Shown here: one piece after another, positions 25,907-34,788 of the stretch
How the letters are laid out: the number at the start of each line of letters is the position of its first letter
Numbering within the stretch: position 1 is the first letter of the stretch
Assembly (NCBI RefSeq): GCF_000153185.1
Contig: NZ_CH724149.1
Coordinates: 814,033-878,032 of the forward strand
Length of the DNA stretch: 64,000 nt
Source of the DNA: Reinekea blandensis MED297
GTDB lineage: Bacteria; Pseudomonadota; Gammaproteobacteria; Pseudomonadales; Natronospirillaceae
Reading direction: 5' to 3'
Notes under the pieces: generated by a model
What the model was told of the DNA's origin: nothing
Databases searched by the model: none
The model's input: only the letters and a program-made list of their open reading frames with translations
Translations under genes and position numbers: made by a program

Positions 25907-28407
25907 GCTGTGCCTCCCAGACGGATCAATGCGTTTGGCAATTGCCGCTGTACCCGCCAAAGTGCGGTAAGTCCGGTTAGGATCAGGGTGAGTGTTGTCA
26001 GGATTGCCAGGTTGGCAACCGGGTGCCACGACCAGTTGAGCGGCATACTCCAGCCGAAGGCGATGATATTGATGTCTGCAATCAGCAGGGCCGACAGGAC
26101 CGCACCGAGCGGGATTGCCAACAGCCCGGTTACCATGACCATGCCGGCCAATGGGCCGCCGACAATCAACAGCCATTCCTGCTGGTTTACCCCTAAAGCG
26201 CGCCAGTGCGCATATTGATGAAGCCTTTGCTGGTGGATGGACATCAGGGCTGCAAACAAGGCGACGCCGGCAACGCCCAAGGTTAGTGTGTTCAGTGCAC
26301 CGGTGATGGCAAAGGTACGCTCAAAGATCTGCAGGGCAACGGACATCAGCTGACGTTGGTCTATCCAGTCTCCGGGTTCAGCCCCGGCATCGAGTAAGTC
26401 GGGTTCAAACGCTTGCAGGTTGGTGTCCTGCAGCCAGATCGCCAGGCCCATTGGTTGAGCATTTTTCCAGTACTGGCTGACCGTCGCTTTGGGTAGGTAA
26501 AAAGCATAATAGGGGTTGCCATAATCATGAAAAAATCCGACGACTTGAAAGTCGACCGTTCCGGTGTCTGTTGGCAGAGAGACAGACTCGCCCAGATTAA
26601 CTCCGGCCAGATGATGGACCTGCTCGTTCGCCAGTATCGGTCTTAAATGGCCTTGTTCGGCCCATTGGGACAGCGCATTTGGCTCTGACAGTGCCAGTGG
26701 CAACGACCGCATGTCCGGGGCCTGCGTATTAACGCCGCGTATTTCCGTGGGGCGATCCTGCCAACGCAGATTAAGCCCGGTACGCGCATGGCTCGCCTGT
26801 ACCTTCAACGGTGCCTGGGTCAGCAGGGCGTCGGCGTCCAGCGTGGCGCTTTGCACATAAACATCGGCAGACATCCGTACCGTTAACCAATCGGTAAAGG
26901 CAATGCGGAACGAGCCAACGAGAGTGGAGACCCCGAGGTTGGCGACCAGGGCGAGTAACAATGCCATCATGGCGATACGCAGGTGCGGTAACTGGGCAAA
27001 GGCATCGCGCATGGCCCAGCGTAAACGCCACCAGGATGCCGGCATCGAACGTGCCGCCAGCCAGAAGGCACCATAGAGCAAAGGCGGTAAGCTTAGGGCT
27101 GACCCGAACAGAACCAGCGCCAGTAACACAAAGCCATCGGAGACACTGTCGATTTGAAAGTAATACAACGCGGCCAGGCCGAGCAATGCAACAGCACTGA
27201 GGCTCTGAACCCCTAACTGACGGGGCTGAAACTGCTGGTCGAGGGTTTGGTGTTGCTGTTGACGGATGGAGCGTCGGGCGCTGAGCCAGATCGGTCCGGC
27301 AACGGCGACGGTGACGCCCAGCAACGTCATGATGGCCGCCTGCAGCAGATGCCGGGCGGTCAGGGTGACGGTCGGTGTGATGATCGCACCATAGAGACTG
27401 CCAAGGCTGCTCGACACTGTTGGCAGTAACAGGTTACCGAGTAAAAAGCCCAATCCGCCCCCGAGCAAGGTACCGAGTACGCTCCAGAATAACGCCTCCA
27501 ACGCAATGGCCAGTGCGAGATCGTCAAGCCCAATGCCCATTTCTCTCAGGGTGGTCAGCGTAGCCTGGCGCATCCACAACGAAAAACGGACGGCGTTAAA
27601 GACGATAAACAAGCCGACTACAAATGCCAGCCAGCCCATCGCCGCCAATTGAATGTGCAGACTGTCGGTCAGCTCCTGTAAATCCAGTGACTGTTGATTG
27701 CGCGTCAGGATCAATCCTTCCGGCAGCGCCTGGCGAAGTGCCTGTTCGCGGCTTGCTGACAGTTTAGTGACGCCGAGATAGTCAAAGTTATCTCGATTCA
27801 GCACCTCGAAGGCCGCGGCCATATCGACGACCAGCCGTTCGCCTTGTTGTGGTCGGCTTTGTAACGTTGCCGGTGGTAAGCGTTGGCCATTGGTCAACGT
27901 CAGTTGATCTCCGGGGTTGATACCCAGTTCGCTCGCCAGTGATTCCGGAACCGCTGTTTGGAACGGTGGTGTCATAAACGCCAACGCGTCACCGACAAAC
28001 GGCGTGGCCGTCTCTGAACTGTTGTTTTGTGCGTCAGCAATGGGTAACGCCATGAAGTCAGTGGCCAGCAGAATCAGCCAGTCTTGTTCCCGGGTCTGAA
28101 GGCGGGCTTCGATGATCGGGTAGAGTTCGACAAAACCAAGGCGTCGAAGCCGGATATAATCCTGTTGGCTGACCGCGGCGTTCTCCCCGGTCGGGCGAAT
28201 CCAGAAGTGTGCATCGGCCCCGAGAAACTGCTCTGCGTCGGCGTAACTGGTGCGGGCATGGCCATTTATCAGTTCAACGGCGCTCCACAGGGCGACGCCC
28301 AGTGTGAGCCCGAGCAGCAGGAAAATTGCCTGCAGCGGATGACGCCGGTAGTGGCTGAGCAGTACCCGGTTTACCCAGACAATGCGGGTCAGCCGCTCAG
28401 TCTTCAT
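25903..28407 (-). CDS. FtsX-type ABC permease, fused AttF/AttG type
   Basis: An 834-residue inner-membrane protein with an N-terminal span, a large periplasmic domain, and two FtsX-like (MacB-type) transmembrane blocks (about 255-390 and 695-825) with extra spans between. This is the shape of the LolCE/YbbP/AttFG superfamily, which moves lipids or lipoproteins or applies force across the envelope rather than classical import. ATG 28407 overlaps the end of the ATPase gene by 11 bases; its own stop overlaps the attH-like start. The substrate of AttEFGH-like systems is not established. Confidence 0.87.
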   Translation of the reverse strand: MKTERLTRIVWVNRVLLSHYRRHPLQAIFLLLGLTLGVALWSAVELINGHARTSYADAEQFLGADAHFWIRPTGENAAVSQQDYIRLRRLGFVELYPIIEARLQTREQDWLILLATDFMALPIADAQNNSSETATPFVGDALAFMTPPFQTAVPESLASELGINPGDQLTLTNGQRLPPATLQSRPQQGERLVVDMAAAFEVLNRDNFDYLGVTKLSASREQALRQALPEGLILTRNQQSLDLQELTDSLHIQLAAMGWLAFVVGLFIVFNAVRFSLWMRQATLTTLREMGIGLDDLALAIALEALFWSVLGTLLGGGLGFLLGNLLLPTVSSSLGSLYGAIITPTVTLTARHLLQAAIMTLLGVTVAVAGPIWLSARRSIRQQQHQTLDQQFQPRQLGVQSLSAVALLGLAALYYFQIDSVSDGFVLLALVLFGSALSLPPLLYGAFWLAARSMPASWWRLRWAMRDAFAQLPHLRIAMMALLLALVANLGVSTLVGSFRIAFTDWLTVRMSADVYVQSATLDADALLTQAPLKVQASHARTGLNLRWQDRPTEIRGVNTQAPDMRSLPLALSEPNALSQWAEQGHLRPILANEQVHHLAGVNLGESVSLPTDTGTVDFQVVGFFHDYGNPYYAFYLPKATVSQYWKNAQPMGLAIWLQDTNLQAFEPDLLDAGAEPGDWIDQRQLMSVALQIFERTFAITGALNTLTLGVAGVALFAALMSIHQQRLHQYAHWRALGVNQQEWLLIVGGPLAGMVMVTGLLAIPLGAVLSALLIADINIIAFGWSMPLNWSWHPVANLAILTTLTLILTGLTALWRVQRQLPNALIRLGGTA

Positions 28408-29056
28408 GCAGCTCACCGGCTTTCAGATGCCAACGACGGTCAAGGTAAGCGGCCATGGCCGGGCTGTGCGTCACCATGAGCAGGCTACTATTGGCCGCAC
28501 GCACGCAGTCAATCAGCAATGTCATGACGTCTTGCGCAGTTTGCTCGTCCAGATTGCCGGTGGGCTCATCGGCAAGGACCAGTGTTGGTCGGTGTGCCAG
28601 CGAGCGGGCAATGGCCACTCGTTGTTGCTGTCCACCGGACAACTCGCCAGGAAGGCCATGCAACAGTCCGGTCAACCCGAGGCGTTCAATCAACTGGTTG
28701 CAGAAGTCCAGATCCAGTTGACCGGCTAAACGGGCCTGCAGTTTCAGATTGTCATCGACATTCAGAGTTGGGATGAGATGGAAGTCCTGAAACACCAGAC
28801 TGATGTGTTCCCGTCGCAGGCGATTCCAGGTTTGTGCACTGGCGTCGGTCAGTGAAATGTCGTTCAGCAACATCGTGCCATGATCCGGAACATCCAGACC
28901 GGCCACCAAATGCAACAGGGTGCTTTTACCGCTGCCGCTTTCGCCAAGCAGGGCGACGCTTTCGCCCCGGGCCACCTCACCGGAAACGTCATTCAGTACC
29001 GGAAGAAAACCATCGGGTTGCGCGTAGCCTTTACTGAGATGGGTAAACCTGAGCAT
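28397..29056 (-). CDS. ABC transporter ATPase, AttE/LolD type
   Basis: A 219-residue ATPase of the LolD/MacB class. It shows Walker A GESGSGKST, the Q-loop VFQDFHLIP, signature LSGGQQQR, Walker B LVLADEP and the H-loop VTHS in order. It powers the permease encoded next. I chose ATG 29056, after AGGGGA, because the ABC fold begins there (MLRFTHLSKGY). It is the first gene of the three-gene operon. Confidence 0.92.
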   Translation of the reverse strand: MLRFTHLSKGYAQPDGFLPVLNDVSGEVARGESVALLGESGSGKSTLLHLVAGLDVPDHGTMLLNDISLTDASAQTWNRLRREHISLVFQDFHLIPTLNVDDNLKLQARLAGQLDLDFCNQLIERLGLTGLLHGLPGELSGGQQQRVAIARSLAHRPTLVLADEPTGNLDEQTAQDVMTLLIDCVRAANSSLLMVTHSPAMAAYLDRRWHLKAGELHED

Positions 29057-29105
29057 GCGGTTGTTTCCCCTGTTGGTCAGCGTTGTGGATATGGGTGCTT
29101 TGGTG

Positions 29106-29618
29106 TTACAGGACCAGTGCCTCGTCATAACTGATCTGATCGACGTAGTACACCGCTTCGCCATCAGGTAAGCGAACAATCACTTCATCGTCCACCTGTT
29201 TCTTCAGCAGCGCGCGGGCCATGGGGGAGTCGACACTGATGTAACGCGGGTCCACATCGAACTCATCGGTTCCGACAATGCGGAATACCCGCGGCGACTC
29301 GTCTTCATCGACCACCCGAACCCAGGCACCAAAAAATACCCGGCTCTGGTCATCGGGTCGTGCGTGAACGACTTGCAGCTTTTCGAGTCGTTTGGTGAGA
29401 AAGCGTACCCGGCTGTCAATCTGGCGCAGGCGCTTTTTACCGTATATGTATTCTGCGTTTTCGCTGCGATCTCCTTGCTTGGCGGCATCGGAGACTTCCT
29501 GAGTGACGCGGGGCCGCTCAACCTTCCACAGCTCGTGCAGTTCCGCCCGCATCCGGGCTTCACCTTCGGGCGTAATGTAAGGGCTGCCATGTCGGCGAGG
29601 AGGACGGTATCGACTCAT
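29106..29618 (-). CDS. greB: transcription elongation factor GreB
   Basis: A 170-residue factor that enters the secondary channel of RNA polymerase and stimulates cleavage of backtracked RNA. An N-terminal coiled coil (about 10-80) carries the acidic tip at D-R-S-E-N-A-E-Y; the C-terminal FKBP-like domain binds polymerase. The lead MSRYRPPRRHGSPYITPEG marks GreB rather than GreA. ATG 29618 overlaps the mnmC stop as ATGA. Confidence 0.95.
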   Translation of the reverse strand: MSRYRPPRRHGSPYITPEGEARMRAELHELWKVERPRVTQEVSDAAKQGDRSENAEYIYGKKRLRQIDSRVRFLTKRLEKLQVVHARPDDQSRVFFGAWVRVVDEDESPRVFRIVGTDEFDVDPRYISVDSPMARALLKKQVDDEVIVRLPDGEAVYYVDQISYDEALVL

Positions 29619-31573
29619 GTTTTCTTTCTCTGTTCTCGAATCAATTGCCGAACCAGAAAGCGGTTCGGGTTTAAGGCATCCACCAGGTCTGCTGGCATCG
29701 GGTAAGGTTCCCCGGAGATCATACTGGCCAGCAACTGCGCGCACAAAGGCGCCGTACACAGACCTTTGGAACCATGAGCAACGTTGACCCATAAGCCCGG
29801 CAGGTGGCCAATGGGCGGCAGATGACGGGTTCGGTTTTTCTGTAAAGGCACCTGGTAGGTGTCCCGAAGTTCGGTTTCATCGCTGATGGCGCCGACCAGC
29901 GGCAAGTAGTCCGGTGAGTTGCAGCGCACAGCCGCGCGGCCGCCGATAATGGTGTCATCACGCCCGACCAGGTTCGGAACCCGTATACTCAGGTTGGTCA
30001 GGTTTTCCTCATGATCTTGCGCGTAAAGCTGATCATCGGTCGATTTTACCCGGAAGGTACTGCCAATGGTCAGTACGTCATCTCGTACTGGCATAACGTA
30101 TCGGTCGGTACAGATCACCGCCTTTAAAGCGCGATGTTGTTCTGTCGCGGTTAATCGGGTGATTTGGCCGGCAATGGGGTTCAACGGCAAATGACCGGTC
30201 TGTTCAAAAGCGGTGGTCTCAAAGGCGCTGCTCAGCACAACCTGATCCGCCTGAAAGGCGTCCCCTTCTGCCGAGGTCAACGTCCAGCCGGACTGATCGT
30301 ATTGCAGACGGGTGACTGTGGTATTGAATTGACAGCGAATCTGATGGGTGTCGATCAGGTACCGAACCAGTGCTCTGGGCGAAACCCAGCCTCCATCAGG
30401 GAACCACAACCCCGAATGCGGTTGTGTGATGCCCGTTAACGTTCTGAGCGTTTCTGCACTGGCGACGTGCGCCAACTCGGGCGGGATGAAGCCTTCGGCG
30501 TCGAGCGCGGCCTGCCGCGCCTGGTCTTTATCCGATTGTGCGAGTTGAACCAGACCACAGGCGTCGTGTGGGACCGTGTCCGGTAGATCCGCGAGTTGAC
30601 GTTGCGCCAGGATTAACGCCTGGGCGTAAAACCGGTTTGCCGCAGTGGGCTGAGCCGACAGTTTGGCGTAAACAGCGCCCTGCTCATTGCCGGAACCACC
30701 GAGAGCTGCCGCAGGTTGTCGATCAAACAGGGTGACCTGGTAGTCCCGTTTTTGCAGCTCAATGGCGGTGGTCACGCCAGCAATGCCTGCGCCGATGATG
30801 GCGATGCGACGTTTTTGGTTAGGAACCGGATTGGCCAATGCCGCAGACGGGAATGCATTGGGTAACAGCGGTCCGCAAAGGCCGTTAAAAGCGCCTGACA
30901 GCATATGGCGCTTACGACCGAACCCCGGCACTTTTTTAAAGCTGAAACCGGCGCCCTGAAGGCCATCGCGCACCAGTCGGGCGGCGGTGAAGGTAGCAAA
31001 ACTGGTACCGCGGTGGCTGAGGCGGGCCATCTGCCTGAACAGATCAGGTTGCCACATGTCGGGGTTTTTGCTCGGTGCAAAGCCATCGAGAAACCAGGCG
31101 TCGACGCGGGCGCTGAGTCCGGTATAGGCCGACGCGGCATCGTCCTGCATCAGCAGCAGGCGCACGCGATCAAAGCTCAGGCTGTGGTAGCCCGCGACGG
31201 CAGGCGGGTACTGTTGCCTCAATGGTTCCGACAGGTCGGCAAACTGTGGCCATTGTTCATGACTTTGAGCGAGGTCCGCAGGCAACAGTGGATACTTTTC
31301 GCAGCTGATAAAGGTCAACCGCGCATCACTGGGCGCGTGCTCCAGAAATGTCCGCCAGGCGACTAGAAAGTTAAGCCCGGTGCCAAAGCCGGTCTCCGCG
31401 ATGCAGAAGTGTGTGCCAGCCTCCAATTGTGACCAGCGCTCAGCGAGGTTGTTCTGATCGACAAACACATAACGGGTTTCATCCGGCCCGTGGCCCTTGG
31501 AAAAGTAAACATCATCGAACTGGTTGGACAGGGGCGTCCCGTCCTCGTCGAAAATCAGATCCGCCGTTTTCAT
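29615..31573 (-). CDS. mnmC: bifunctional tRNA mnm5s2U biosynthesis protein MnmC
   Basis: A 652-residue enzyme that completes the mnm5s2U34 modification of tRNA wobble bases. The N-terminal domain (about 1-240) is the SAM methyltransferase (ETGFGTGLNFL); the C-terminal domain (about 260-640) is the FAD oxidase with IIGAGIAGVTTAIELQKR. I placed the start at ATG 31573 because it overlaps the previous gene as ATGA and gives the usual short lead before FDEDGTPLSNQFDDVYFS; an upstream in-frame ATG at 31612 lacks support. Confidence 0.95.
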   Translation of the reverse strand: MKTADLIFDEDGTPLSNQFDDVYFSKGHGPDETRYVFVDQNNLAERWSQLEAGTHFCIAETGFGTGLNFLVAWRTFLEHAPSDARLTFISCEKYPLLPADLAQSHEQWPQFADLSEPLRQQYPPAVAGYHSLSFDRVRLLLMQDDAASAYTGLSARVDAWFLDGFAPSKNPDMWQPDLFRQMARLSHRGTSFATFTAARLVRDGLQGAGFSFKKVPGFGRKRHMLSGAFNGLCGPLLPNAFPSAALANPVPNQKRRIAIIGAGIAGVTTAIELQKRDYQVTLFDRQPAAALGGSGNEQGAVYAKLSAQPTAANRFYAQALILAQRQLADLPDTVPHDACGLVQLAQSDKDQARQAALDAEGFIPPELAHVASAETLRTLTGITQPHSGLWFPDGGWVSPRALVRYLIDTHQIRCQFNTTVTRLQYDQSGWTLTSAEGDAFQADQVVLSSAFETTAFEQTGHLPLNPIAGQITRLTATEQHRALKAVICTDRYVMPVRDDVLTIGSTFRVKSTDDQLYAQDHEENLTNLSIRVPNLVGRDDTIIGGRAAVRCNSPDYLPLVGAISDETELRDTYQVPLQKNRTRHLPPIGHLPGLWVNVAHGSKGLCTAPLCAQLLASMISGEPYPMPADLVDALNPNRFLVRQLIREQRKKT

Positions 31574-31923
31574 CAGTGCTGCGTCGGTAAGGCCAGCATG
31601 GTGTTCAGCCATTGTTCAAAATGGCTTTTGGGCAGCACGACATCGGACAGCGTAAAGCGGTTCAGATCGTCGAGGGTGAACTGAGTGGCCAGGTACAGTT
31701 CCCACTGCACAACCACGTCATCCGCCAGCGCAACGGCTTTCTCCGGCGCTAATGGTATCTGTTCATCAGGTGCCCGGTCGTACTCGTCGACAAATCGGCT
31801 GCACCATTCAACAATCTGAAAGTGGGAGAAACGGGACATAGATCCCAGCAGTCCCTGACTGAGCAGGTCGGCAAAGTTGGCAAGGGTATAGGCTTTTTCA
31901 ATGGGGGTGTCGGACCACGCCAT
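31573..31923 (-). CDS. hypothetical protein upstream of mnmC
   Basis: A 116-residue soluble, mainly helical, acidic protein. No motif or family is recognised. Its stop overlaps the mnmC start as ATGA, so it is probably made together with MnmC, and a role with tRNA modification is possible but unproven. The Shine-Dalgarno is weak (CCGGAA). Confidence 0.7.
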   Translation of the reverse strand: MAWSDTPIEKAYTLANFADLLSQGLLGSMSRFSHFQIVEWCSRFVDEYDRAPDEQIPLAPEKAVALADDVVVQWELYLATQFTLDDLNRFTLSDVVLPKSHFEQWLNTMLALPTQH

Positions 31924-31998
31924 AGCAGAAAATTCCGGAAATCAATTTGCCGGCAGTGTATCACGAAAGCTTTCAGGCGAAGACAGATGAGAGAAGAA

Positions 31999-32020
31999 GA
32001 GGTGGCGACAGCGCCACCTC
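31999..32020 (-). terminator. terminator after ygiM
   Basis: GAGGTGGCG and CGCCACCTC form a perfect 9-bp stem with a 4-base loop. On the minus strand it is followed by TTCTTCTCTC, a pyrimidine-rich tail. Confidence 0.65.
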
Positions 32021-32032
32021 AGCGGTTAAGGA

Positions 32033-32713
32033 TCAGGCCCATCCGTCTTTGCGACGGCGGCTGGTCAGGCGTGGCAGAATCACACCCAGAACGATACCGA
32101 TAAACACCAGAATGCCGCCTGCATAGAGCATCTGATTGTCACTGCGTTCACGCAGCGATGTGTTTTCGGCTTGCAGAACATCGAGTTCATTTTTAACCCG
32201 AGCATGCTCTTCGGCCAGTTCCTGATACTGATCGTCCAGGTTAATGGCGTTTTCACTGATGGCTTTGATCCGGTTCAGCTCCTTGGTCAGCTCAGCGTTA
32301 TTGGTTCTCAGTGATTCCAGCTCGCCATTGACGTCGCCTTTGTCAGCCAACAGGTTGGTGTATTTTTCATCCAGCGCTTCTAGCTGCTGTTGCAGCTGTT
32401 CTTTTTCGGCTTGCAGGTTTTCGGCCTGTAATGAACCGGTTGGGTCAGGCTGGGTGTAACGTTTCGGCAACCAGCCTTCAAGGCCATTTTCAGTGCGCAC
32501 ACGGATGTAACCGGCGTCTTCGTTTTCTTCCAGTATCTCCATTCGGGTGCCCGAATTAATCGTTTTCAGACTGCGGTACTCACCTCCTGGTCCGGTCCGG
32601 ACATTCACCCAAAGCTCGTCGCTGAGCCAGACAGTCTCAGCAAAGGCGGGGGCAGTGGCACCAAAAAGGATCAGCGCGATCAAGCAGCTCTGAAATAAGG
32701 AACGAAACGTCAT
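32033..32713 (-). CDS. ygiM: SH3-domain membrane protein YgiM (TIGR04211 type)
   Basis: A 226-residue envelope protein. It has a signal peptide (1-25, cut at AFA-ET), a bacterial SH3 domain at about 26-88 (WVNVRTGPG, then GLEGWLPKRY), a long coiled coil at about 97-185, and a C-terminal membrane span with a basic end (ILVFIGIVLGVILPRLTSRRRK). This is the YgiM layout. SH3b domains often bind peptidoglycan. ACAGGA precedes ATG 32713. Confidence 0.88.
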   Translation of the reverse strand: MTFRSLFQSCLIALILFGATAPAFAETVWLSDELWVNVRTGPGGEYRSLKTINSGTRMEILEENEDAGYIRVRTENGLEGWLPKRYTQPDPTGSLQAENLQAEKEQLQQQLEALDEKYTNLLADKGDVNGELESLRTNNAELTKELNRIKAISENAINLDDQYQELAEEHARVKNELDVLQAENTSLRERSDNQMLYAGGILVFIGIVLGVILPRLTSRRRKDGWA

Positions 32714-32774
32714 GGTAAATTCCTGTCGAGAGTAGGTCAGTCGTTAATGTAAGAGATATTGTTCTTGGTTCGGA

Positions 32775-33077
32775 TCAGGCCGGCAACACTTTTTTAAAGG
32801 GTTTTACCTGGACCCTGGCATAAACCCCGCCGTCAACATATGGATCGGCATCTGCCCAGGCCTGAGCCTCGGCGAGAGACGCAAAATCGGCAATCACCAG
32901 GGAGCCTGAAAAGCCCGATTGACCCGGATCTTCACTGTCAATCAACGGGTGGGGCCCGGCGACCAGGAGTCGGCCTTCATTCTGCAGGTCTGTCAGACGA
33001 GCCAGATGTGCTTCGCGGACGGCTTTTCTGGACTCAAGACTGTTCGGGTGATCTTCAGAAATAATGGCATACCACAT
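32775..33077 (-). CDS. YciI family protein
   Basis: A 100-residue ferredoxin-like protein. [25 protein letters not shown] and the [12 protein letters not shown] segment define the YciI family, with the conserved His-Asp pair. Family members have unclear, mostly structural or muconolactone-isomerase-like, roles. It is divergent from rnm, and YciI genes are often found beside yciO/rnm/scpAB, so conserved context supports the call. Confidence 0.85.
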   Translation of the reverse strand: MWYAIISEDHPNSLESRKAVREAHLARLTDLQNEGRLLVAGPHPLIDSEDPGQSGFSGSLVIADFASLAEAQAWADADPYVDGGVYARVQVKPFKKVLPA

Positions 33078-33217
33078 GATGATAATCCGTTAGAATAGGG
33101 CGTTGTTTCAGGTCGTCTGGCGCCGTACCGACGTGCGCGGCGCTGTCATTGGGGTCCTAAGGTACTAGCCGCAGCTTGGTGTTGGCAACCGTCGGGATCA
33201 ATATTTGTGGAGTGTTC

Positions 33218-34129
33218 ATGATTGTCAACGTCCAGCATCGCTGGGAAATGCATTGCCATAGCCGGTTTTCCGATGGCCGGTTGTCGCCGGAAGCACTGCT
33301 GGCGGAAGCGCAGGCAAAGGGTGTTGAGCATCTGGCGCTGACCGATCATGACACCGCACGTGGCTATCGTTATGCCGTGGATCAGCAACTCGTGCCGCCG
33401 GGGCTGACGTTGTATCCCGGCGCGGAAATGTCCTGCCTGTGGCACGGTCGCACATTGCACATCGTCGGCCTGGGCATGGATGTCTATTCTGATACCTGGC
33501 TGGCCGTCGAGGCAGACCTTGATCAGCGGCGCCGGCGACGGTTTGATCGCATTATCGAACTGTTGGTTCGGGCGGGGTTTGAACTTGATGTCGAGCAGAT
33601 ACTCCAGCGCGCCGAGTTTGGCGTGCCCGCGCGTCCACACATTGCCGATTATCTGGTTGAGACCGGGCAGGTGAGTTCTCTGGGCAGCGTTTATAAGCGT
33701 TGGCTCGGTCAGGGCAAAGTGGGCGATGTTAAACAGCAGTGGCCGGAGCTGGGTGAAACCATTGATGCCATTCACCGCAGCGGCGGCATGGCCGTATTAG
33801 CGCACCCACATCGCTACAAGCTGACCTGGACGAAAGCCCGGGAGCTGTTGGATGACTTTACTGATGCTGGTGGTGAGGCCGTGGAAATCGCCTGTGCCGG
33901 GTTACACCCCGATCTGCGTAAGTTTCTGGTTAATCAGGCTCGTGAGCGCCATTTGTGGGTTGGCGGCGGCAGTGATTTCCACGGACCGGAGCAGAAATGG
34001 ATCAGTCTGGGCCGGTACCCGAGCTGGCCGTTGGATGTGCCGTTGGTTCAGGATTGGCTGGCCAATCAAAATGCGCCGGTTCAGAGCGCTGTACAGGCTG
34101 GAAACTGCTCGGCTGTCGGGTTAAAGTAA
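33218..34129 (+). CDS. rnm: PHP-domain 5'-3' exonuclease Rnm (YciV/TrpH)
   Basis: A 303-residue PHP phosphoesterase. Metal ligands are in H12-C-H14 (MHCHSRFSDG), LTDHDT, PGAEMSC, VLAHPH and GSDFHGP, in the family order. E. coli Rnm (RNase AM, formerly TrpH/YciV) trims 5' ends of rRNAs and acts on 3',5'-bisphosphate nucleotides. ATG 33218 has TGGAGTG upstream; the frame extends further without a better start. It begins the plus-strand series that leads to scpA, scpB and rluB. Confidence 0.9.
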   Translation: MIVNVQHRWEMHCHSRFSDGRLSPEALLAEAQAKGVEHLALTDHDTARGYRYAVDQQLVPPGLTLYPGAEMSCLWHGRTLHIVGLGMDVYSDTWLAVEADLDQRRRRRFDRIIELLVRAGFELDVEQILQRAEFGVPARPHIADYLVETGQVSSLGSVYKRWLGQGKVGDVKQQWPELGETIDAIHRSGGMAVLAHPHRYKLTWTKARELLDDFTDAGGEAVEIACAGLHPDLRKFLVNQARERHLWVGGGSDFHGPEQKWISLGRYPSWPLDVPLVQDWLANQNAPVQSAVQAGNCSAVGLK

Positions 34130-34156
34130 CTTTCAAATTCCTTGGCGGGAGCCAAC

Positions 34157-34777
34157 ATGAGCCAGTTTTTTGTCATACATCCGGATAATCCTCAACCGCG
34201 ACTGATCAAACAGGCGGCTGAAATTGTGTTGCAGGGCGGTGTTATCGCCTATCCGACCGATTCAGCCTATGCCCTGGGTTGTCTGATGGGCAACAAGCGC
34301 GGGATGGATGCCATCCGTCGCATTCGTCAGATCGATGAAAAGCACAACCTGACGTTGGTGTGCCGTGATCTATCAGACTTGGCTAACTACGCCAAAGTCG
34401 ACAACGTTGCTTTTCGCCTGATTAAGAACAATACGCCGGGCCCTTACACCTTCATTCTGCAAGCCACGCGGGAAGTGCCGCGCAAACTGTTGCATCCTAA
34501 ACGCCGAACCATCGGCTTGCGGGTGCTGGCCAACAACATCGCCTCCGCATTGTTGGATGCCGTCGGGGAACCGATGTTGAGCTCTACCCTGATTCTGCCA
34601 AATGACGAGGATCCTCTGAACGATCCTTATTACATTCGTGAAATATTGGAGCACGAGTTGGATCTGGTGATCGATGGCGGGTTCTGTGGTTTTGAAGAAT
34701 CGACCGTGGTCAGCCTGTTGGACGATGTTCCGGAAATCCTCCGGGTCGGAGCCGGTGATCCGGCGCCTTTTGAGTAA
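34157..34777 (+). CDS. yciO: YciO/Sua5-type threonylcarbamoyl-AMP synthase-like protein
   Basis: A 206-residue YrdC-domain protein. MSQFFVIHPDNPQ followed by GGVIAYPTDSAYALGC and NKRGMDAIRRIRQ is the YciO subgroup; TsaC/Sua5 proper makes the tRNA t6A precursor. YciO shares the fold but its own role is less certain. GGGAG lies before ATG 34157. Its place between rnm and scpA is the standard one. Confidence 0.9.
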   Translation: MSQFFVIHPDNPQPRLIKQAAEIVLQGGVIAYPTDSAYALGCLMGNKRGMDAIRRIRQIDEKHNLTLVCRDLSDLANYAKVDNVAFRLIKNNTPGPYTFILQATREVPRKLLHPKRRTIGLRVLANNIASALLDAVGEPMLSSTLILPNDEDPLNDPYYIREILEHELDLVIDGGFCGFEESTVVSLLDDVPEILRVGAGDPAPFE

Positions 34778-34788
34778 ACACCAGCCCC

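Noticed and set aside
25907-26176. N-terminal extension of the AttH-like protein by 90 residues
   Set aside because: The extension lies in the permease gene, and a clear signal peptide with GGGAGG starts at 25906.
31574-31612. Upstream extension of mnmC to an ATG at 31612
   Set aside because: No Shine-Dalgarno and it would overlap the upstream gene by 40 bases; the ATGA-coupled start fits the family better.
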